A stretch of 6,501 nucleotides of DNA, taken from positions 1 to 6,501 of the forward strand of contig JBHEOL010000217.1 of assembly GCA_046261635.1 (NCBI GenBank), given 5' to 3'. The notes below the pieces were generated by a model. The model ran no database searches. It saw only the letters and a list, made by a program, of their open reading frames with translations, and was not told where the DNA came from. Origin of the DNA: JBHEPS01 sp046261635. GTDB taxonomy: Bacteria; Acidobacteriota; Thermoanaerobaculia; Gp7-AA8. Below are positions 1-6,223 of this stretch, in pieces (the first letter of the stretch is position 1; every line of letters begins with the position of its first letter). The translations under genes were made by a program, and so were the position numbers.

Positions 1-23
1 GGCGGAGGAAAAGATCCTCCGCC
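1..23 (-). terminator. Probable terminator hairpin after the DUF4442 gene
   Basis: A perfect 9-bp inverted repeat (GGCGGAGGA at 1-9, TCCTCCGCC at 15-23) has a 5-nt loop. It begins 3 nt beyond the TAA stop of the minus-strand gene ending at 27. The position and stem strength suit transcription termination or mRNA 3'-end protection. Any U-tract would lie left of the window, so factor-independent termination cannot be confirmed. Almost the same stem occurs at 4898-4918 behind another minus-strand gene. Confidence 0.55.
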
Positions 24-26
24 ACC

Positions 27-530
27 TTACGCGTCGCTTCTCTTTTTCTTCTTGTCGCGTTTCACGTGGACGAGCTTCTCGACCTCGGCGACGACCTGGC
101 CGTCGTCATCGACGACCTTCGCGACGAACACCGGCTCCGCCTTTCCGTCCTTCAAGGCGGCGTCTCGAATCTGCTCGATCTCCTCGGGAGTGATCTCGAA
201 GCGGGCGCGCACGGTCCCCCGCCCGGGGCGGCGGAAGCGAACCACGCCGGATTTGTCCCAGACGATGAAGCGCGGACCGAGGCGCTCCATCAGGATCAGC
301 ATGTAGAAGGGGTCGCACATCGAGTAGAGCGACCCGCCGTACTGGGTGCCTACGTAATTGCGGTTCCACCAGCGGAGTTTCAGCTCGACCTCGACCACTC
401 CGCCGGCCATGTCGAGCTTCCGGATGCGGATTCCAGAACCGAGGTAGGGAGGCCATAAGTTGATGAAGCGGAAGACGAACCATTTGCGCAACGAGCGCAG
501 TCGGCGGCGGAGCGCCCGGCGGACATCCAT
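27..530 (-). CDS. DUF4442 domain protein (hotdog-fold, thioesterase-like)
   Basis: This 167-aa protein has the features of the DUF4442 family, a branch of the hotdog-fold superfamily related to acyl-CoA thioesterases. Visible family blocks are FINLWPPYLGSGIRI (residues 22-36), WNRNYVGTQYGGSLYSM (55-71) followed by CDPFYMLILMERLG, and the strand VWDKSGVVRFRRPG (90-103). The length is about normal for a single hotdog domain. The N-terminus (2-16) is arginine-rich and could be an amphipathic surface helix; the C-terminus ends in a lysine-rich tail (KRDKKKKRSDA). No signal peptide is seen, so it is probably cytosolic. The ATG is the first possible start, because an in-frame TAG lies four codons upstream; no strong Shine-Dalgarno is visible. 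It is divergent from the glycosyltransferase operon. The substrate is unknown and enzyme activity is inferred from the fold only. Confidence 0.85.
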   Translation of the reverse strand: MDVRRALRRRLRSLRKWFVFRFINLWPPYLGSGIRIRKLDMAGGVVEVELKLRWWNRNYVGTQYGGSLYSMCDPFYMLILMERLGPRFIVWDKSGVVRFRRPGRGTVRARFEITPEEIEQIRDAALKDGKAEPVFVAKVVDDDGQVVAEVEKLVHVKRDKKKKRSDA

Positions 531-564
531 GCCGCCATTCTAGACGCCCTACGGCCCCAAACCC

Positions 565-591
565 CTCGACCCGACCCGTGTCCCGTACAAT
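565..591 (+). promoter_or_regulatory. Candidate sigma-70-type promoter of the GT/MT-manC operon
   Basis: TACAAT at 586-591 matches the -10 consensus at five of six positions. A weak -35-like TCGACC (565-570, four of six to TTGACA) lies 15 bp upstream, shorter than the usual 16-18. Transcription would start near 598, only a few bases before the ATG at 602, giving an almost leaderless mRNA. That agrees with the absence of a Shine-Dalgarno sequence before this ATG. The call is inferred from sequence only. Confidence 0.4.
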
Positions 592-598
592 ACGGGAC
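580..598. repeat. Perfect 8-bp inverted repeat, candidate operator
   Basis: GTCCCGTA (580-587) and TACGGGAC (591-598) are perfect inverted repeats separated by CAA. The palindrome covers the proposed -10 box and reaches to 3 nt before the ATG at 602. A bound dimeric regulator here would block transcription. If the repeat is instead transcribed, the stem would sit against the start codon. No matching regulator is encoded in the window. Confidence 0.5.
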
Positions 599-601
599 TG
601 C

Positions 602-2014
602 ATGGAGCCGGGTGGGAAAGCGCCACTCCTTTCGGTCATCGTCCCCTGCTACAACGAACGCGCGACCGTCGCCGAGCTTCTCCGGCACGTCCGCAGGGTG
701 CCGATCGACAAGGAGATCATCGTCGTCGACGACCAGTCGCGCGACGGCTCACGCGACATCGTTGCGGGGCTCGCAGCGAAGTGGCCCGAGATTCGGCACG
801 TCATCCAGCCGGTCAACATGGGAAAAGGAGCCGCGCTCCGCCGCGGAATCGAGCTGGCCCGTGGCGATCTGGTCCTCATCCAGGACGCGGATCTCGAGTA
901 CGATCCCGACGACTACCCTCGCCTCATCCAGCCGATTCTCGACGGGCATGCCGACGTCGTCTTCGGCTCTCGTTTCGAGGGATATCCCCGCCGCGTGATG
1001 ATGTACTGGCACACGGTTGGAAACCGCTTCCTCACCTTTCTCTCCAACGCGACCACGAACCTCGACCTGACCGACATGGAGACCTGCTACAAAGTCTTCC
1101 GGCGCGAGGTCATCCAGTCGATCCGCCTCGAGTCGAACCGTTTCGGGTTCGAGCCGGAGGTGACCGCGAAGCTCGCCAAACGCGGCTACCGGATTTTCGA
1201 GGTCCCGATCGCCTACTACGGCCGCGACTACTGGGAAGGGAAGAAGATCAACTGGAAGGACGGCGTGTCGGCCGTCTGGACCATTCTCCGCTACGGGCTG
1301 TTCGACGATCCCGCGAGCGAGCCGCACACGTACACCACGCTGCGCCGCATGGAGCGGCTCCTCAACTACAACCGCTGGATCTGGGACAGGGTCAAGGACC
1401 ATGTCGGAGAGAGAGTGCTCGAAATCGGCGCGGGAACCGGATCGCTGACGCGGTTTCTCTACGGACGGGAGCTCGTGGTCGCGACCGAGAAGGAGAAGCC
1501 CTATCTCGACCGGCTCACCAACGCCTTCCGCCGCCGGCCCGGCGTCGAGATCCAAACGCTCGACCTCGACCTGGAAACCGATCTCTCCCGCCTTCGCGAA
1601 CGGCGGTTCGACACGGTCACCCTCGTGAACGTCCTCGAGCACATCGACGACGACGAGGGGGCCCTTCGAAAGGTTGCGTCGGTTCTCTCGCCGGGAGGGA
1701 CGGTCATCGTCTACGTCCCGGCCGGATCGAGCCTGTTCGGGCCGCTCGACCACGGCGTGGGACACAAGCGCCGCTACGACCGGCCGCAGCTCGAGACGAT
1801 GCTCGACGCCGCCGGATTCGACCTGCTGGACTCCGGCTGGCAGAATCGCGCGGGGAAATTCGGGTGGTGGCTGAACTCCTCGATCCTGCGCCGAAAGGAG
1901 CTGCCCCCGGCCCAGTCGCGGATGTTCGACCGGTTCGTGCCACTTTTCCGCCGCCTGGAGGGAAAGCGGCCCGGCAGCGGCCTCAGTCTTTACGCGATCG
2001 GAAGGAAACGATGA
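602..2014 (+). CDS. Bifunctional GT2 glycosyltransferase / class I SAM methyltransferase
   Basis: This 470-aa protein has two enzyme domains. Residues 9-235 form a DPM1-like GT2 (GT-A fold) transferase: SVIVPCYNE (11-19), VVDD (41-44), NMGKGAALRRG (72-82), the metal-binding DAD in QDADLEYDP (94-102), GSRFEG (121-126) and TDMETCYK (156-163). Residues 249-470 form a Rossmann methyltransferase: SAM-binding VLEIGAGTGS (271-280), acidic E295, NVLEHI (342-347), LSPGG (361-365) and LDHGVGHKRRY (381-391). No membrane span is evident, so it probably acts in the cytosol or at the membrane face. The GT likely moves a nucleotide-sugar onto polyprenyl phosphate or another glycan acceptor; the downstream GDP-mannose synthase favours mannose, by inference. 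The MT substrate is unknown. I chose ATG 602 over an in-frame GTG at 578, because the GTG lies upstream of the putative -10 box and lacks a Shine-Dalgarno. The stop overlaps the next start (ATGA). Confidence 0.9.
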   Translation: MEPGGKAPLLSVIVPCYNERATVAELLRHVRRVPIDKEIIVVDDQSRDGSRDIVAGLAAKWPEIRHVIQPVNMGKGAALRRGIELARGDLVLIQDADLEYDPDDYPRLIQPILDGHADVVFGSRFEGYPRRVMMYWHTVGNRFLTFLSNATTNLDLTDMETCYKVFRREVIQSIRLESNRFGFEPEVTAKLAKRGYRIFEVPIAYYGRDYWEGKKINWKDGVSAVWTILRYGLFDDPASEPHTYTTLRRMERLLNYNRWIWDRVKDHVGERVLEIGAGTGSLTRFLYGRELVVATEKEKPYLDRLTNAFRRRPGVEIQTLDLDLETDLSRLRERRFDTVTLVNVLEHIDDDEGALRKVASVLSPGGTVIVYVPAGSSLFGPLDHGVGHKRRYDRPQLETMLDAAGFDLLDSGWQNRAGKFGWWLNSSILRRKELPPAQSRMFDRFVPLFRRLEGKRPGSGLSLYAIGRKR

Positions 2015-3030
2015 CCGAGAGAGCCGCAATTCTCATGGCCGGGGGCGCGGGAACGCGGCTCTGGCCTCTGTCCACCGAGGAAAATCCGAAGCAGTTCCTC
2101 GAGCTCTTCGCAGGCAGCTCGCTTCTGCAGCTCGCGTGGAACCGGATGCGGAAGTTCCTCTCGCCATCCCGCATCTTCGTCTCCACCAACGAGCGTTACC
2201 GCGCGAAGGTCTCCTCGCAGCTGCGCGAGATTCCGGAAGAGAACATTCTGGTCGAGCCCGCGCGGCGCAATACGGCGCCCGCGATCGCAATCTGCTGCCG
2301 CGAGGTCGCGCGCCTCATGGGGCACGATCCAATCATCGGGATCTTCCCCGCCGACCAGCACATCGGTGACGAAGCGGCCTTCCTCGCCTCCATCGAGACC
2401 GCCTACGAGTTCGCCGCCGACCAGCCGTGGCTCGTGACCCTCGGGATCGACCCGGACCACCCGAACACCGGGTTCGGTTACCTCGAGCTCGGCGAGGAGC
2501 TCGCACCCGGCGTCATCCGCCTGCAGAGGTTCGTCGAGAAACCGTCGATCGCGCGCGCCGAGGAGTTTCTGCGCGCGGGCAACTTCGTATGGAACGCCGG
2601 GATGTTCGTCTGGAGACAGAGCACGTTCGCCGCGACCCTCGCGGCAACGGCTCAAGAGATCGACGAGATCGCCGGGCGGTGGGATCCGGCGCTCCCTCCC
2701 CGCGCGCGGCGGGAGATCTACGAGTCGATGCCAGCGATCTCGATCGACTTCGCGGTGATGGAAAAGGCGGCGAACGTGGCGACGGTTCGCTCGGCCTGCG
2801 GGTGGTCGGACGTCGGCTCGTGGAAAGCAGTCGCCGCGCTCGTCCCGCAGGCGGAGGCGCCCGAGATTCATCTCGAGGAATCGGACCGCGTCCTGGTCCG
2901 GAGTGACGGGCTTCGTCCCGTCGTCGTCATCGGAATGAGAAACGTGGCCGTCATCGACGCTCCCGAGGGACTGCTGGTCCTCGACCTCGACCGCTCGGAG
3001 TCGCTGTCGAAGATCGTCAAACGGCTTTGA
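2011..3030 (+). CDS. manC: Mannose-1-phosphate guanylyltransferase (GDP-mannose pyrophosphorylase)
   Basis: This 339-aa enzyme should convert mannose-1-phosphate and GTP to GDP-mannose and pyrophosphate in the cytosol (EC 2.7.7.13). Family motifs are clear: the nucleotide-binding loop LMAGGAGTRLWPLS (8-21) followed by NPKQFL (25-30), VEPARRNTAPAI (81-92), FPADQHI (112-118) with the likely metal-ligand D115, FVEKP (174-178), NFVWNAGMF (191-199), SIDFAVMEK (244-252) and GWSDVGSW (264-271). The protein is the short form and lacks the C-terminal cupin phosphomannose isomerase domain of roughly 470-aa ManC/AlgA proteins; that isomerase must be encoded elsewhere. The start is supported by a Shine-Dalgarno (GGAAGG, 2000-2005) 5 nt upstream and a 4-bp ATGA overlap with the glycosyltransferase gene, which implies translational coupling. 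A longer open frame back to 781 is a shadow of the upstream gene. Confidence 0.93.
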   Translation: MTERAAILMAGGAGTRLWPLSTEENPKQFLELFAGSSLLQLAWNRMRKFLSPSRIFVSTNERYRAKVSSQLREIPEENILVEPARRNTAPAIAICCREVARLMGHDPIIGIFPADQHIGDEAAFLASIETAYEFAADQPWLVTLGIDPDHPNTGFGYLELGEELAPGVIRLQRFVEKPSIARAEEFLRAGNFVWNAGMFVWRQSTFAATLAATAQEIDEIAGRWDPALPPRARREIYESMPAISIDFAVMEKAANVATVRSACGWSDVGSWKAVAALVPQAEAPEIHLEESDRVLVRSDGLRPVVVIGMRNVAVIDAPEGLLVLDLDRSESLSKIVKRL

Positions 3031-3040
3031 GGCAACGAAG

Positions 3041-3877
3041 ATGATTTTCGACGTCCACATCCACGTTCAGCCATGGGAAATGCTCAAGGCCGACGTACTC
3101 GCCATGCTCGAGAAAACCATGGCGGGGCACGTGCGGGACACTCTCGCCTCCCCCGACAACCTGCTGCGATGGATGGATTCCGAGGGGATCGACCGCGCTT
3201 GCCTCATCAACTATGTCTCGCCCGACGTCATGGGATTCGGCAAAGCGAGCAATGACTGGGTCGCCCGCTTCACCGCGGGGCACCGCGACCGGATGCTCCC
3301 CGTCGGATCCGTCCATCCCGGCGTGACTCCCGACGTCGCCGCCGAATCGAATCGGATTCTCGACCTCGGCATCCGGCTCGTCAAAGTCCATCCGCCCCAT
3401 CAGGTCGTCGCCGCCAATGCCTACCGCCATGGACTCGAAGAGCAGGCCGACCTTTACCGGATCTGCCAGGAGCGCGGGGTCCCCGTCATGTTTCACACCG
3501 GCACCTCGGTTTTCCCGAGAGCGCGGAACGTCCACGCCGACCCGATGCCAATCGACGATGTCGCGATCGACTTTCCCCGGCTGACGATCATCCTGGCTCA
3601 TTCAGGGCGGCCACTCCACGGGGATACCGCATTTTTTCTCGCCCGCCGCCACGCGAATGTCCATCTCGAGATCTCGGGAATCCCGCCGAAATCGCTCCTC
3701 GAGTACGTCCCGAAGCTTCCCACCATGACCCGAAAGGTGTTGTGGGGGACCGACTGGCCGTCGCCGGGCGTGAGCTCCCCCCGAGCCAACGTCGAAGCGT
3801 TTCGCACCCTCGGTCTCGGCGAAGCCGCCGAACGACAGATCCTCTGGGAGAACGCGGCGGAGCTTTTCGGGGAATGA
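3041..3877 (+). CDS. Amidohydrolase-2 family metal-dependent hydrolase (TIM barrel)
   Basis: This 278-aa protein has the pattern of the amidohydrolase_2 family (PF04909), which includes decarboxylases such as ACMSD and gamma-resorcylate decarboxylase, and lactonases acting on pyrone dicarboxylates. Likely metal ligands are H6 and H8 in FDVHIHV (3-9), H152 in VMFHTG (149-154), H187 in LAHSG (185-189) and D238 in WGTDWPSP (235-242). K115 in VKVHPP (114-119) lies where some family members have a functional lysine. The length is typical and no signal peptide is seen, so it is probably cytosolic. It starts 10 bp after manC with a weak Shine-Dalgarno (GAGG, 3029-3032, 8-nt spacing), so it is very likely the third gene of the operon. 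The reaction cannot be stated: the family is broad and nothing nearby names a substrate. Confidence 0.85.
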   Translation: MIFDVHIHVQPWEMLKADVLAMLEKTMAGHVRDTLASPDNLLRWMDSEGIDRACLINYVSPDVMGFGKASNDWVARFTAGHRDRMLPVGSVHPGVTPDVAAESNRILDLGIRLVKVHPPHQVVAANAYRHGLEEQADLYRICQERGVPVMFHTGTSVFPRARNVHADPMPIDDVAIDFPRLTIILAHSGRPLHGDTAFFLARRHANVHLEISGIPPKSLLEYVPKLPTMTRKVLWGTDWPSPGVSSPRANVEAFRTLGLGEAAERQILWENAAELFGE

Positions 3878-3900
3878 AAAAAGGCCGCACCCCTGGACGA

Positions 3901-3931
3901 GGGACTAGGGGCTAGGGGCTGGGGACTAGGG
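3901..3931 (+). repeat. G-rich 7-bp tandem repeat with G-quadruplex pattern
   Basis: Four and a half units of a 7-bp repeat (GGGACTA, GGGGCTA, GGGGCTG, GGGACTA, GGG) lie 23 nt downstream of the amidohydrolase stop. The result is five runs of 3-4 G separated by 2-4 nt, which satisfies the usual G-quadruplex pattern on the plus strand and on the mRNA. It runs directly, in the same 7-bp period, into the inverted repeat at 3931-4018. A relic of the complement (CCTAGCCCC) sits at 4028-4036 beyond the other arm. Confidence 0.75.
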
Positions 3932-4018
3932 AAGGCAGAAGGCAGAAGCCAGAAGTAAAAGCAAGACCACAGCGCTTTTTGGCGTTGCCTTTACTTCTGC
4001 CTTCTGACTTCTGACTTC
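3931..4018. repeat. Long inverted repeat built of 7-bp units, copy 1 (convergent gap)
   Basis: The left arm (3931-3964) has units of the form GGCAGAA ending in AGTAAAAGCAA. The right arm (3985-4018) starts TTGCCTTTACT and continues with TTCTGCC/TTCTGAC units. The arms pair at 30 of 34 positions, leaving a 20-nt loop (3965-3984). Heptad units continue past the right arm towards 4030. The element fills the gap between the stops of the amidohydrolase (+) and SIMPL (-) genes, so it could act as a two-way terminator or mRNA 3' stabiliser. Its structure suggests expansion of a repeat rather than a classical terminator. No U-tract follows either arm. Confidence 0.85.
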
Positions 4019-4039
4019 TGACTCCTGCCTAGCCCCTCC

Positions 4040-4771
4040 TCACCTCATCTCGAAGACGACCGAAACGGTGAACGTGAGTTCCTGCTGTCCCTGTTCGACC
4101 GGGACGCTCGAGTCCATCTGCTTCGCTTCCGAGGCCATTGCCATTCTGCCGTACATTGGCGGAAGGGAAACCGGGGGAGCTCCACCCTCGGTGATCGCGA
4201 CCGCTCGTCCGACCATGCGGCCGGCAGCGCCCGCCAGCGTCTCGGCTTTGGCGCGGGCATCCGCGAAGGCTTTTCGAAGCCCTTCCGCGCGCGCGCGCGT
4301 CTCGTCCGCGACGAAGAAGCTGAGGCCCGAGGCCTGGTTCACACCGGCGTTCACCGCAGCCTGCAGAAGGCGGCCGGAATCGGTGGTCGCTTCACGCGTG
4401 ACCGTCACGCTGTTGGTCACCTGGTAGCCGATGATTCTCGGCCGGCGGTTGTCGACGTACTCGAACTGCGGATGAATCGAGAAGTTCGAGGTCTGAATTT
4501 CTTCCGATTTGGCGCCGGCTTTCCTCAGCGCGTCGATGACGGCTTTGATCTTCTGGTTGTTCTGCTCGAGAGCTTCCGAGGGGGTGGCCGCCATCGTCTC
4601 GACTCCGACGTTGAAACGGACGCGGTCAGGGGTCAGCTTCACCCGTCCCTCCCCCGCCACACTGATCATCTCCATCGGAGCTTCCTGGCGTGGGGGCGTG
4701 CCGGCCGGGGTCTGTGCCAGCGCCGGTATTGCGATTGCCGCGATCACCGCGGCCATTGTCAATTTCTTCAT
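4040..4771 (-). CDS. SIMPL (DUF541/YggE-like) secreted protein
   Basis: This 243-aa protein begins with a clear signal peptide: K2-K3, a hydrophobic core TMAAVIAAIAIPAL (5-18) and a probable cleavage after ALA (17-19), before Q20. It should therefore be periplasmic or exported. The rest matches the SIMPL/DUF541 family (PF04402; E. coli YggE is a member): an N-terminal strand block around SVAGEGRVKLTPDRVRFNVGVET, helix ALEQNNQKIKAVIDALRKAG, then IQTSNFSIHPQFEY, the GYQVTNSVTVT strand and GLSFFVAD. The length is typical. Biochemical function is poorly defined; family members have been linked to oxidative-stress tolerance and envelope roles. Two adjacent ATGs exist (4774 and 4771). AGGAGG at 4777-4782 lies only 2 nt from the first but 5 nt from the second, so I chose the second. 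The gene probably forms its own transcription unit. Confidence 0.88.
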   Translation of the reverse strand: MKKLTMAAVIAAIAIPALAQTPAGTPPRQEAPMEMISVAGEGRVKLTPDRVRFNVGVETMAATPSEALEQNNQKIKAVIDALRKAGAKSEEIQTSNFSIHPQFEYVDNRRPRIIGYQVTNSVTVTREATTDSGRLLQAAVNAGVNQASGLSFFVADETRARAEGLRKAFADARAKAETLAGAAGRMVGRAVAITEGGAPPVSLPPMYGRMAMASEAKQMDSSVPVEQGQQELTFTVSVVFEMR

Positions 4772-4776
4772 CATTT

Positions 4777-4782
4777 CCTCCT
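4777..4782 (-). promoter_or_regulatory. Shine-Dalgarno site that decides the SIMPL start
   Basis: The minus strand reads AGGAGG, then AA, then ATGATG. Perfect AGGAGG at 2 nt from the first ATG is too close for normal initiation; the second ATG is at 5 nt. A 6-bp perfect hairpin (CGGTCC at 4787-4792, GGACCG at 4796-4801) stands 4 nt upstream of the site and could influence ribosome access. Confidence 0.6.
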
Positions 4783-4862
4783 GCCGCGGTCCTCGGGACC
4801 GGGCTCAATCGCAGCAGATACAACTTTCCTGCCGACAACGGGTTCGATCCCGCCCTTTTCAC

Positions 4863-4892
4863 TTAGACACCCCTCAGGCGGGAAAGGAAACC
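4863..4892 (-). promoter_or_regulatory. Candidate ECF-sigma-type promoter upstream of the SIMPL gene
   Basis: On the minus strand TGTCTAA (4869-4863) resembles the -10 element of extracytoplasmic-function sigma promoters (GTCTAA type). It is preceded at 16 bp by GGTTTCC (4892-4886), a degenerate match to the GGAAC-type -35. Transcription from here would leave an mRNA leader of roughly 85-90 nt before the SIMPL start. A stress sigma factor would suit a periplasmic SIMPL protein, but the -35 match is weak, and this is inference. Confidence 0.28.
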
Positions 4893-4897
4893 CCGTG

Positions 4898-4918
4898 GCG
4901 GAGGATCCCTTCCTCCGC
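4898..4918 (-). terminator. Probable terminator hairpin after the Rieske oxygenase gene
   Basis: GCGGAGGA (4898-4905) and TCCTCCGC (4911-4918) form a perfect 8-bp stem with a 5-nt loop, starting 6 nt after the TGA stop of the minus-strand oxygenase gene. The following minus-strand sequence is only moderately T-rich (GGGGTTTCCTTTCCC), not a clean U-tract. The stem is the same as at 1-23, so it may be a recurring genomic terminator or REP-like element. It separates the oxygenase from the SIMPL promoter. Confidence 0.6.
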
Positions 4919-4924
4919 AAGCCG

Positions 4925-5986
<1,062 letters not shown>

Positions 5987-6029
5987 GAAAGCGATGATAT
6001 CGCGCTACGAGGAGTGGAGGAAAAAAGCC

Positions 6030-6175
6030 AAGTCAGAAGGCAGAAGGCAGAAGGCAGAAGTAAAATCAAGATCAGGATCAACGACGTCTGATGGCCGGCG
6101 ACCCCGCGGGATCAAGCTTCCGTACGCCCTTGTTTCTGACTTTACTTCTGCCTTCTGCCTTCTGACTTCTGACTT
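6030..6175. repeat. Long inverted repeat built of 7-bp units, copy 2 (divergent gap)
   Basis: The left arm (6030-6064) contains AGTCAGAA and three GGCAGAA units ending in GTAAA. The right arm (6141-6175) starts TTTACTTC and continues in TTCTGCC/TTCTGAC units. They pair at 34 of 35 positions around a 76-nt loop (6065-6140). Further degenerate heptads extend the right side to about 6206. Unlike copy 1, it lies between the starts of divergent genes (the oxygenase, -, and the helicase, +), so it is not simply a terminator. The loop has no sequence relation to that of copy 1. Confidence 0.88.
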
Positions 6176-6223
6176 CTGCCTTCTCTCCTGACTGCTGACT
6201 TCTGCCATAAACTCCCCCTGCCC

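Noticed and set aside
578..601. GTG start at 578 for the GT/MT protein (8 extra residues)
   Set aside because: No Shine-Dalgarno. It lies upstream of the likely transcription start and within the palindrome; GT2 homology begins only after residue 9 of the ATG version.
781..2010. Upstream extension of the manC frame, which would make a 749-aa protein
   Set aside because: The first 410 residues are arginine/proline-rich nonsense in a second frame of the GT/MT gene. The true start at 2011 has a Shine-Dalgarno and the conserved N-terminal motif.
749..2029. 426-codon minus-strand open frame under the GT/MT gene
   Set aside because: It is a codon-bias shadow of the glycosyltransferase/methyltransferase, with no family motif.
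1990..3060. 356-codon minus-strand open frame under manC
   Set aside because: Low-complexity shadow rich in R, D, E and G with no domain, fully opposite a well-supported enzyme gene.
3901..4030. CRISPR array
   Set aside because: The repeat unit is only 7 bp with no spacers, and the two halves are inverted, not direct, repeats.
4839..4852. tRNA T-arm-like sequence GGGTTCGATCCC
   Set aside because: No acceptor, D or anticodon arms can be matched around it; it is just a short palindrome in the SIMPL leader.
6089..6102. 14-bp direct repeat TGATGGCCGGCGAC, also at 6321-6334 inside the helicase gene
   Set aside because: One exact 14-mer match in GC-rich sequence of this length is not far from chance, and no further similarity extends on either side.
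6005..6208. Small open frames through the heptad element (peptides rich in RRQKAE)
   Set aside because: A 7-bp repeat read in frame gives a 7-residue peptide repeat on either strand; the frames overlap both arms and have no start signal.
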